From assembly GCA_041686355.1 (NCBI GenBank), contig JAWLDZ010000020.1:1-33140 (forward strand): a stretch of DNA of 33,140 bases, in the 5' to 3' direction. This document shows positions 1 through 6,447 of the stretch, piece by piece. Position 1 is the stretch's first letter, and each line of letters starts with the position of its first letter. The position numbers and the translations under genes were made by a program. The notes under the pieces are model-generated. The model was not told the origin of the DNA and did no database searches. It worked only from the letters and a program-made list of their open reading frames with translations. Source of the stretch: DSBN01 sp041686355. GTDB taxonomy: Bacteria; Spirochaetota; Spirochaetia; DSM-16054; Sediminispirochaetaceae.

Positions 1-88
1 AGGACACATCATCCAGTACGGTGTAATTTGAATATCGAAATACCGCATGTTCTACCTCAATTACATTTGTGGCTGTTCTATGCTCCAT
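1..88 (-). CDS. znuC: Metal ABC transporter ATP-binding protein, ZnuC-like (5' end only)
   Basis: The first 29 codons of a gene that runs off the left edge. The ATG at 88 overlaps the end of znuA by 11 bp in another frame. The peptide begins MEHRTATNVIEVEHA and continues VFRYSNYTVLDDVS, which is the usual opening of an ABC ATPase: a beta strand, an aromatic A-loop position, then 'VLDDVS' ahead of the Walker A region. No Walker motif is inside the window. The assignment as the ATPase of the zinc/manganese transporter rests on this N-terminus and on translational coupling to znuA. The permease is expected further left. Confidence 0.75.
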   Translation of the reverse strand, partial: MEHRTATNVIEVEHAVFRYSNYTVLDDVS

Positions 89-1064
89 TCTGATATCCTT
101 CTCGAATTGACTGGGCAATTGATCGCATATTCTCCATGTAGTCCGGCTTTAGCGGGGCAACTTCAACTACTGCTCCATCGATCGCCTTAGCCACCTTTTC
201 TGCACTTGCTTTTGAGAATTCAGGCTGCACAAAAATTACCTTGGCGTTATGCTTTTTGGCGGTTGCAATGACTTCCTGCAGCTGTCGTGCACTAGGTTCC
301 TTTCCGCCCATTTCGATTGCAACTTGCGAAAGTCCGTAATTTTCGGCAAAATAGCCGAATGAGGGGTGGTACACTAGAATGGTGCTTCCCTTAACCGGTT
401 CCAGGGTCTTCTGTAAATCGGCGTCAAGCTTTTCCAGCTCCCTCACAAAACTTTGATAGTTCCGGCGGTAGAGTGATTCCTTTTCGGGATTCACCTCTAT
501 TAGTCCATCGCGGATGTGGGCGGCCTGCACTTCAACCAGGGGCGGAGCCAGCCATATATGGGGATCCATCTGTTCATCAGAATCCTCATCCGAGTGGCCA
601 TGCTCGTCGCTCTCGAGTGCCTCATCCTCATGTATCGATCGCTTTTCAATTCCCCGGGAAGTATCAACTATTCGCAGTGCTTCCATTTCGTCCTTGATAA
701 GTGGGATAAAGGCCTGCTCGAAGGGAACTCCGATGGTAAAAAACAGCCCAGCCCTCCCGAGCTTGAATACTTGCTTAGGACTCGGTTCGTAGGTTGCCGG
801 ACTCTTTCCTGGTGGAACCATCACATTTACCTCGACAGAAGGGCCGCCTATCTGCTCCACAAAGAAGCGTTGCGGCAGTATACTTACGAAAACTGTAAGC
901 TCTGGGTCGGACTCATTCGCCCTCTCTTGATTTTCTCCCACTTGGTTGTTTTTATCCCCAGCCTGTTCGTTGGAGCCGGCGGAAAACAACGGCGGGCTAA
1001 ACACTATAAGCAAGACAAGTACTAATATCCGCAGATGTGCTTGAGAAAAGGCAGCACGCTTCAT
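78..1064 (-). CDS. znuA: Zinc/manganese ABC transporter substrate-binding protein (cluster A-I, ZnuA-like)
   Basis: Extracytoplasmic metal-binding protein of an ABC importer, 328 aa. An N-terminal hydrophobic segment (about residues 12-28) ends in FSAGS with no Cys, so a cleaved signal peptide is more likely than a lipoprotein. A linker rich in Asp, Glu and His (about 143-166, with HGH and many acids) resembles the metal-capturing loop of ZnuA. Visible ligand candidates are H169 in DPHIW and H233 in VYHPSFGYFA. The position that is usually the first His, in 'PHTYEP', reads SPATYEP here (A90), so one canonical ligand is replaced. The start overlaps the upstream regulator by 4 bp (ATGA), and znuC overlaps its end. 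Zinc is the likeliest substrate; manganese cannot be excluded. Confidence 0.88.
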   Translation of the reverse strand: MKRAAFSQAHLRILVLVLLIVFSPPLFSAGSNEQAGDKNNQVGENQERANESDPELTVFVSILPQRFFVEQIGGPSVEVNVMVPPGKSPATYEPSPKQVFKLGRAGLFFTIGVPFEQAFIPLIKDEMEALRIVDTSRGIEKRSIHEDEALESDEHGHSDEDSDEQMDPHIWLAPPLVEVQAAHIRDGLIEVNPEKESLYRRNYQSFVRELEKLDADLQKTLEPVKGSTILVYHPSFGYFAENYGLSQVAIEMGGKEPSARQLQEVIATAKKHNAKVIFVQPEFSKASAEKVAKAIDGAVVEVAPLKPDYMENMRSIAQSIREGYQNGA

Positions 1065-1333
1065 AAGGTTCCCCCGGCCACGCTGTTCCGGTCACAGGCA
1101 ATGTAGGTCTCTTCGCAGTCGTCGCACTTTACGATTTTATGATGGGCGGTAAACTCGTTCCAGTGCTCTTTTTGGCTCGGTGTAAGTATTCCTGTACCCT
1201 GACAGAGCGGACAGATGTTATCCATTGCCCGTAAAACCGCATTGCGGATAAACTCAGACCGGTTGGGAATAGCCTTGAGTGCTTCTACCAGCTGCTGATC
1301 AGCTTTAAACGAAATAATCTCATGTTTTTTCAT
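1061..1333 (-). CDS. Ribbon-helix-helix (CopG-like) protein with zinc-knuckle C-terminus; candidate metal regulator of the znu operon
   Basis: A 90-aa protein. Residues 1-38 fit a ribbon-helix-helix DNA-binding fold: a basic strand (KKHEIISFKA), then two helices with SEFIRNAVLRAM. Residues 39-80 hold two CxxC pairs (C41/C44 in CPLC and C70/C73 in CDDC), with H57, H64, H65 and C80 between or near them, as expected for a structural or sensing metal site. It is the first gene of the znu operon and its TGA overlaps the znuA ATG, so the two are co-translated. The start has an AGAGGTG ribosome site about 5 nt upstream. Its place in the operon suggests a zinc-responsive autoregulator instead of, or in addition to, a Fur-type Zur. 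That role is inferred. Confidence 0.75.
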   Translation of the reverse strand: MKKHEIISFKADQQLVEALKAIPNRSEFIRNAVLRAMDNICPLCQGTGILTPSQKEHWNEFTAHHKIVKCDDCEETYIACDRNSVAGGTL

Positions 1334-1371
1334 GACACCTCTAAAACTCGTATAATTATTATGGTATTACT

Positions 1372-1382
1372 TAGTATTACTA
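1372..1382. promoter_or_regulatory. Palindromic operator candidate TAGTATTACTA in the znu promoter
   Basis: A perfect 11-bp palindrome (TAGTA-T-TACTA), just downstream of the -10 element at about the transcription start. The half sequence GTATTACT also occurs 10 bp to the left as a direct repeat (from 1364). Ribbon-helix-helix proteins commonly bind short repeated half-sites about one helical turn apart, so this is a reasonable site for the regulator encoded next to it. Binding is inferred. Confidence 0.45.
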
Positions 1383-1383
1383 T

Positions 1384-1412
1384 AATATATGGCGGAGACT
1401 TCTCCTTGTCAA
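1384..1412 (-). promoter_or_regulatory. Sigma-70-type promoter of the znu operon
   Basis: On the minus strand a perfect -35 TTGACA (1407-1412) is followed after 17 bp by TATATT (1384-1389). An overlapping TATTAT lies 2 bp further on. Transcription would start near 1377, inside the palindrome at 1372-1382, giving a leader of about 45 nt before the regulator gene. Confidence 0.65.
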
Positions 1413-1450
1413 ATCCCTTCATATCTATTTTTTGAAATTCCCTCTATTGG

Positions 1451-1684
1451 CTAATCGGTTAATTTTCTCTTGAAGCTTGTGTGTATCAACACCGTAATTT
1501 TTGCAGGCTCGAGGGCTGCCTGTCCCCCTTCTTCTAAATCTATTCTGATGATAGAGTGGCCAAGGGAGCGAAGAATATGTGAAATAGGTGAGTCCTTCTT
1601 TGTCTCCCGGAGCAGCACTTTCGCCATAGTAGTTGTACCTCTACCGGAAGCATAGATGATTGGCTGAGCTGTGTCCAATGCCAC
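1451..1684 (-). CDS. Possible small protein of unknown function
   Basis: The 391-bp stretch between the regulator gene and rph holds this open frame of 77 codons on the minus strand, starting with GTG at 1684. An internal ATG at 1627 (58 codons, MAKVLLRETKKDSP...) has a GAGG 10 nt upstream and is the better start if the gene is real. Codon use looks normal. The overlapping plus-strand frame is rich in Ser and Arg and looks like an antisense shadow. It would be transcribed toward the znu operon and ends about 40 bp before the znu promoter. I recognise no family. It may be spurious. Confidence 0.3.
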   Translation of the reverse strand: MALDTAQPIIYASGRGTTTMAKVLLRETKKDSPISHILRSLGHSIIRIDLEEGGQAALEPAKITVLIHTSFKRKLTD

Positions 1685-1724
1685 TATATATTTGTGTTTA
1701 GATATTTTTTAGTAAGGAGATTTC

Positions 1725-2411
1725 ATGCGTTCAGTTGAATTTATTCGTAATTATCTTATGCATCCGGCCGGGTCCTGTCTGGTTTCTTTTGGTGATACCA
1801 AAGTTATTTGCACCGCAACTATTGAAGCCGGGGTGCCCAGATTCTTAGAGGAGAGTGGTTCCGGGTGGCTTACAGCCGAATATGCCATGCTGCCGGGAAG
1901 TACCGGGGGAGGCCGTAAGCGACGGGAGTTGTTAAAGCGCGATGGACGCAGTACGGAAATACAGCGCCTCATCGGAAGGAGTTTAAGGGCGGCGGTGAAC
2001 CTGGAAAGGCTGGGCCCCGTCTCTATTTTAATCGACTGCGATGTAATTCAGGCTGACGGCGGGACTAGGACTGCGGCAATATCCGGCGGCTGGGTCGCTT
2101 TATACGATGCCCTGAGAGTTTTAGCCGGGCAGCAGGAAGTAGCTGGACCGGAGTACTACCTGCAGGGACAGCTGGCCGCAGTGAGTGTGGGTGTGGTCGA
2201 TGACCAGGTGGTCTGTGATCTTGATTATGCCCACGATTCTCAGGCTGAGGTTGACATGAACATCGTGAAAATGGGAGATGAGCTGGTTGAGGTACAGGGA
2301 ACCGCCGAGAGGGCTAGCTTTAGCCGCACTCGGCTGAATGAACTTTTGGATGCGGCGGATACAGGAATTGCAGAGATTTTTGCAGGCCAAAAACGTGCGT
2401 TAGAGCTTTAG
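1725..2411 (+). CDS. rph: Ribonuclease PH, N-terminally short
   Basis: Phosphorolytic 3'-5' exoribonuclease that trims tRNA 3' ends. The body is canonical: FGDTKV, GWLTAEYAMLPGST, GRSTEIQRLIGRSLRA, DCDVIQADGGTRTAAISG (phosphate-binding GGTRT), DLDYAHDSQAEVDMN (acidic metal-site residues) and EVQGTAE. At 228 aa it is about 10-12 residues shorter than usual. The family normally begins with an RxDGRxxdqLR motif before 'pv.f.rnyl'; here the protein starts directly at MRSVEFIRNYL. The ATG at 1725 has AAGGAG at 1715-1720, and an in-frame TAA lies just upstream in AT-rich DNA, so the missing motif cannot be recovered by an earlier start. It may still be active, since the known catalytic motifs are intact. 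Confidence 0.9.
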   Translation: MRSVEFIRNYLMHPAGSCLVSFGDTKVICTATIEAGVPRFLEESGSGWLTAEYAMLPGSTGGGRKRRELLKRDGRSTEIQRLIGRSLRAAVNLERLGPVSILIDCDVIQADGGTRTAAISGGWVALYDALRVLAGQQEVAGPEYYLQGQLAAVSVGVVDDQVVCDLDYAHDSQAEVDMNIVKMGDELVEVQGTAERASFSRTRLNELLDAADTGIAEIFAGQKRALEL

Positions 2412-2417
2412 GCTGCC

Positions 2418-3752
2418 CTAGGTCTTGTCTACTGGATGGTCGGCATGAAAGCGTTTTAGCCGCGCGGCTAAGTCCGCCTCCTGGTCAAGGCTGAACTGTG
2501 AAACACACGCCCGCAGGCCTTCACTGTGGTCGCTGCCGGTAATCTGCAGGCTGATGGCACTGATACCGTAGTACAGCAGCTCTTCCACCAGCTCTCCGCC
2601 GGAAAAACCGGGATATGAGAAGGTGAAATAAAAGCCGTCCGCCAGTGGCTGGTCTTCATCGTGGTCATAGACAATTTTGAAGCCGTTCTCTACCATGTGC
2701 TTTTTCATAATCCGCGCCCGGGTACCGTATTCCTTTACATTTTCTACAAAGTTGTACGTGCCGTCGTTCACCGCTTTCAGCATCGCTGTTACGCCGTACT
2801 GAGCCGAGTGGCTGGTGCCGGCAGTCAGGGTATATAAGGCCCCGTAGATCAGGGAATGACCGAACTTATCGGTGGGATAGTAGCGGGTGAGGTCGGGATA
2901 GCGACGGTTAAACAGGGCGTCCGAGACTAAAATCAGGCCAAGCCGCTCTCCGGCATAGCTGAAGGCCTTCGAGGTTGAGAGCAGCAGTACATAGTTGTCG
3001 GTGTAATGGGCCACGGTCGGCTGGTAGGGAGGCTGTCCCGGTTGTGAGTAGTCGTGGCGAAAGTCCATTGCAAAATAGGCCAGGTCTTCGATTACGGTAA
3101 CATCGTATTTCTTGGAAAGCTCTCCGATAATCTGCAGCTCCTGTTCGGTGAAGCATATCCAGGTGGGATTGTTGGGATTGGAGTACATGATAGAGGAGAT
3201 TTGACCGGTCTGCAGGTAAGACTCCAATTTCTCCCGCAGTTTCGGGCCGCGGTAGTGATACACATCGAAGCTCTCGTATTCATGGCCAAGTACGTGACAC
3301 TGCTGTTTCTGTACAGGAAAACCCGGATCGATAAACAGGGTTCCCTTGCGGTTGTGATTATTCCTGTTTGCCACCAGGAAGGTTGCGAAGCCGCCCTGCA
3401 TCGAGCCTACCGTCGGCAGACACGATTCGGGACTGATAGCGATATTCAAAAAGAGTTTTGCAAACCGCGCTGCCTCCTCTTTCAGTGCCGGCAGCCCGTC
3501 TATCATCGAGTATTTAGAGGCTACTCCCTGCTTCAGAGCCTCTATCTGGGCTTGGATGCCCACCTCAGGAGCCGGCAGTCCGGGGACTCCCATTTCCATT
3601 CGAATATATTTGTCGCCCGTTTCACCTTCAATTTGATACACCAGCTTTACCAGCTCTCGAATTCCGGCGCTAGCCATATCCTGAATACCGCTGGCCTGAA
3701 TCTTCTGTGAAACAACCTGCGCATCGATCGGAGTATTCTCTCTCTTAGCCAT
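2418..3752 (-). CDS. PLP-dependent class I/II aminotransferase (probably aromatic amino acids)
   Basis: Fold-type I aminotransferase, 444 aa. Visible motifs are the SNPNNPTW loop, the conserved Asp of VIEDLAYFAMD, the Schiff-base lysine in STSKAFSYAGERLG and a C-terminal Arg in EGLRACVSQFS for the substrate carboxylate. It is the last gene of the ior-acd operon and its start overlaps acd by 8 bp, with an AAGGAG ribosome site. Next to indolepyruvate oxidoreductase, the natural role is to transaminate aromatic (or other) amino acids to the 2-oxo acids used by IorAB. Substrate preference is inferred from context. It converges on rph with a 6-bp gap and no visible terminator. Confidence 0.85.
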   Translation of the reverse strand: MAKRENTPIDAQVVSQKIQASGIQDMASAGIRELVKLVYQIEGETGDKYIRMEMGVPGLPAPEVGIQAQIEALKQGVASKYSMIDGLPALKEEAARFAKLFLNIAISPESCLPTVGSMQGGFATFLVANRNNHNRKGTLFIDPGFPVQKQQCHVLGHEYESFDVYHYRGPKLREKLESYLQTGQISSIMYSNPNNPTWICFTEQELQIIGELSKKYDVTVIEDLAYFAMDFRHDYSQPGQPPYQPTVAHYTDNYVLLLSTSKAFSYAGERLGLILVSDALFNRRYPDLTRYYPTDKFGHSLIYGALYTLTAGTSHSAQYGVTAMLKAVNDGTYNFVENVKEYGTRARIMKKHMVENGFKIVYDHDEDQPLADGFYFTFSYPGFSGGELVEELLYYGISAISLQITGSDHSEGLRACVSQFSLDQEADLAARLKRFHADHPVDKT

Positions 3753-5817
3753 GATAACTCTCCTTCTCTACTCTTATGCGGGCGTCCACCGCGCATACAT
3801 AATTGGGGTTGCCGAGGAGGGGGTTGAGGTCAAGCTCCGCAATTTCCGGAGCGGTCTCGACCAGGGCTCCCAGCCTGATGAGGATGTCGGCGAACAAGTA
3901 TTCATCAGTCCCGTTCTGTCCACGGGTTCCTTCTATCATTTTATATCCCTTCAGATTTCGAATCATTGAAAGGGTTTCCTCCTGTCCAAGGGGCGTTAGG
4001 CCGCTTTGCACGTCTTTTAACACCTCCACAAAGATGCCCCCCAAACCGCACAATACCATGTGTCCAAATCCAGGTTCCAAGGTCACTCCGGCAAATAGTT
4101 CTAGGCCGCTGAGCATCGGCTGCAGGAGAACCCCAGTGGTCTCTTTAATCTGCATGAGTCGGTTGAACTCGCTGCGGACCCTCTCTTCGGTATCCACATT
4201 GACTACCACGCCACCTACATCGGACTTGTGAACTGGACCGACCACCTTCATTACCACCGGGTAGCCAAGAGTAGCCGCCGCTGCAGCGGCCTCGTCAGCA
4301 CTGCCGGCGACCTGCTCGCCGGCTCGGGGAATACCAGCTGCATCCAGCAGCTGCTGAACCGCCTTCGGAGGCAGATACCCGCTGTCGGCCACGGCGATAA
4401 CCTCGCGGATAGCCTGGCGGTCGATCTCCGGGGGCTCCGGCTCGGTTCGGCTGACTGGGGGAGTTGCATATACCCGGCTCAGGGCCCGCCCAAACTCAAC
4501 CTCATCGGGAAAGTTGATATTTCCCTTAGAGAGAAAGTCGGCAATCTCGTTCTTTACATTGATAATAGAGGGCAGTACCGGGTAGATCGGCTTTTTACAG
4601 CTGCGCATCTTCTGGTGCAGTACTTGATATACGTCATATACCTCAAACAAGCCGGGACTCCCGAAAATTACTACCATTGCATCGACCATGTCGAAGCGGG
4701 TATCGCAATAGTCGATAATCTGTCCCAGCTGTTCGGCGGTACCGGTTGCCAGAAAGTCGATGGGATTGGCAGTGGAGCTGCCGGGAAACAGAAGCTCCTT
4801 GAGCTCTTCCGCCGCAGGCCCTTCAATCGGCGGAACTTCCAGCCCGCCGTTGGAAAGGGCATCGGTAAGCATTACCGCCGGCCCGCCGGCGTGGGTTATG
4901 ACGGCGATTCGCCGGCCCGGGAGAGGGGGATGCATAAAAACAGAGGCAACTGTGGTCAACTCATCCCGTCCATAGCAGCGTACGATACCGGCCTTTCGGA
5001 ACAGGGCATCCACGGCGCCGTCCGAGCTTGCCAGGGCGCCGGTGTGGGAGCTGGCCGCCCGGCTGCCGGCGGAGGATGAGCCGGCCTTTACTGCTGCAAT
5101 ACGGCAGCCCTTACGGATAAGCGACTTGGCGTGTTTCAGCAGCTTCTGCGGTTTATTGATGCTTTCAATGTACAGCAGCTTTACCTTTGAACTGTGTTCG
5201 GGGTCAAAGGTCTCATCAAGGTACTCCAGTACCTCCTCCACCCCGATTTGAGCACTGTTTCCAACCGAGAAGACCTGAGAAAAGGTAAGCCCCTTCGGCA
5301 TTCCCGCCTCCATAATGAAGACAGCGGTAGCACCGGAGCCGGAGATAAAATCGCAGCCCCGGGGATCGAGTTTTGGAATTGGGGTAGTAAAAACCCCGTT
5401 GTAGGAGGGGGTAAGGACCCCAATGCAGTTGGGGCCAATCAGGCTGCCGCCGTGGGCTTCAATAATATCAACTACTTCCCGCTCTATCTCCGCCCCGGCC
5501 TCACTCTCTTCGCTAAAACCGGCCGACAGAATGATGAAGCCCTTGGTTCCCTTCTGCTCAGTGAGAGTTTTCACCGTAGCAGTACAGAGGGCGGCGGGAA
5601 TTGCCAGAATCGCTAAATCGACCTTCGGCAGATCGGCACTGCTGCTGTAGGCCTTCAGCCCTTGGATTTCTGCTTCCTTTGGATTCACCGGATAAATCGG
5701 CCCTTTGAAATTCCCCGATATGAGGTTTTCGATAACCTTTCCCCCCGGTTTGTGGGTATTATTGGACCCGCCGACAACCGCAATTGAGGCGGGGTTTATG
5801 AGTTCTTTGACCAGCAT
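3745..5817 (-). CDS. acd: ADP-forming acyl-CoA synthetase (acetyl-/aryl-acetyl-CoA synthetase), fused alpha-beta
   Basis: Converts acyl-CoA, ADP and phosphate to acid, CoA and ATP, which is substrate-level phosphorylation. Domains in order (690 aa): CoA-binding Rossmann domain (about 1-125, with IAVVGGSNN), succinyl-CoA-ligase-like domain with the phosphorylated histidine in SSHTGALASSD (H258), a linker domain, and a C-terminal ATP-grasp domain (about 475-690, with GYPVVMKVVGPVHKSDVGGV). I chose the ATG at 5817, preceded by GGGGGA. A TTG four codons upstream (5829) is open but lacks a ribosome site in position. It lies between iorB and the aminotransferase, so aryl-acetyl-CoA made by IorAB is the probable substrate, though acetyl-CoA cannot be excluded. 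Confidence 0.88.
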   Translation of the reverse strand: MLVKELINPASIAVVGGSNNTHKPGGKVIENLISGNFKGPIYPVNPKEAEIQGLKAYSSSADLPKVDLAILAIPAALCTATVKTLTEQKGTKGFIILSAGFSEESEAGAEIEREVVDIIEAHGGSLIGPNCIGVLTPSYNGVFTTPIPKLDPRGCDFISGSGATAVFIMEAGMPKGLTFSQVFSVGNSAQIGVEEVLEYLDETFDPEHSSKVKLLYIESINKPQKLLKHAKSLIRKGCRIAAVKAGSSSAGSRAASSHTGALASSDGAVDALFRKAGIVRCYGRDELTTVASVFMHPPLPGRRIAVITHAGGPAVMLTDALSNGGLEVPPIEGPAAEELKELLFPGSSTANPIDFLATGTAEQLGQIIDYCDTRFDMVDAMVVIFGSPGLFEVYDVYQVLHQKMRSCKKPIYPVLPSIINVKNEIADFLSKGNINFPDEVEFGRALSRVYATPPVSRTEPEPPEIDRQAIREVIAVADSGYLPPKAVQQLLDAAGIPRAGEQVAGSADEAAAAAATLGYPVVMKVVGPVHKSDVGGVVVNVDTEERVRSEFNRLMQIKETTGVLLQPMLSGLELFAGVTLEPGFGHMVLCGLGGIFVEVLKDVQSGLTPLGQEETLSMIRNLKGYKMIEGTRGQNGTDEYLFADILIRLGALVETAPEIAELDLNPLLGNPNYVCAVDARIRVEKESYHG

Positions 5818-5822
5818 TGTTT

Positions 5823-5860
5823 CCCCCAATAATGGTAATGATTCTCGTTATGACTCCCGT
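5823..5860 (-). repeat. Short 12-bp tandem repeat between iorB and acd
   Basis: On the minus strand, just after the last iorB codons, come TCATAACGGGAG, TCATAACGAGAA and TCATTACCATTA, three imperfect copies of a 12-mer. The first copy contains the iorB stop codon and the third leads into the acd ribosome site. The origin may be simple local duplication; no function is known. Confidence 0.4.
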
Positions 5861-6447
5861 TATGACGAGCGATTTTCTTCGGCAAACTTTCGACCGGCTT
5901 CGAGTGTGGCGATGTTGAGGTCGACAATTTCCTTTCCCTTGCGCCCGAAGCTGTAACGAATGCCCTCTTTAAGTTTCTCAAAATCTATGTCCATAAACAG
6001 GGACGCAGCCCCTGCCATTACCATATTCATACCACGACTGTTTTTTAGGTCCTTGGCCATCCCGTCGGCATCTATTGCCACGTGGTGAGGAACCTTGTCG
6101 ACCTCTTTGAGGATTTTGTCCAGCTCGGGATAATTCGGAATGTTCTTAAAGGGGGTGGTGTTAGTCACCAGCCATCCCTGGGGTGAGAGGTACGGAATAT
6201 ACCGCAGGCTCTCCATCGGTTCAACCGAAAGTATAATATCGGCTGCCCCTTCGGGTACCAGATCGCTGTAGATAGTGTGGTCGGAGATGCGCAGGTGCGA
6301 CTGTACGTCACCCCCGCGTTGGCTCATTCCGTGGGTTTCGGCCTGTTTGAGGTCTAAACCGGATTGTACGGCCGCATAGCCGATAACGGTTGCGATTGAG
6401 AGGATTCCCTGTCCGCCGACTCCAGCTAAAATTATATCGAGTTTCAT
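5860..6447 (-). CDS. iorB: Indolepyruvate ferredoxin oxidoreductase, beta subunit
   Basis: The gamma-type 2-oxoacid oxidoreductase subunit (195 aa) that pairs with IorA to convert aryl-pyruvates oxidatively to aryl-acetyl-CoA. Diagnostic features are the N-terminal IILAGVGGQGILSIATVIG, ETHGMSQRGGDVQSHLRI and EPMESLRYIPYLSPQG. The ATG at 6447 overlaps the iorA stop (ATGA) and has a perfect AGGAGG 7-8 nt upstream. An in-frame ATG 18 codons further up lies inside iorA and is unlikely. Length and motifs are typical of the family. Confidence 0.9.
   Translation of the reverse strand: MKLDIILAGVGGQGILSIATVIGYAAVQSGLDLKQAETHGMSQRGGDVQSHLRISDHTIYSDLVPEGAADIILSVEPMESLRYIPYLSPQGWLVTNTTPFKNIPNYPELDKILKEVDKVPHHVAIDADGMAKDLKNSRGMNMVMAGAASLFMDIDFEKLKEGIRYSFGRKGKEIVDLNIATLEAGRKFAEENRSS

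Noticed and set aside
1470..1655. Plus-strand ORF before rph
   Set aside because: Its Ser/Arg/Pro-rich composition and lack of a ribosome site fit an antisense shadow of the minus-strand frame.
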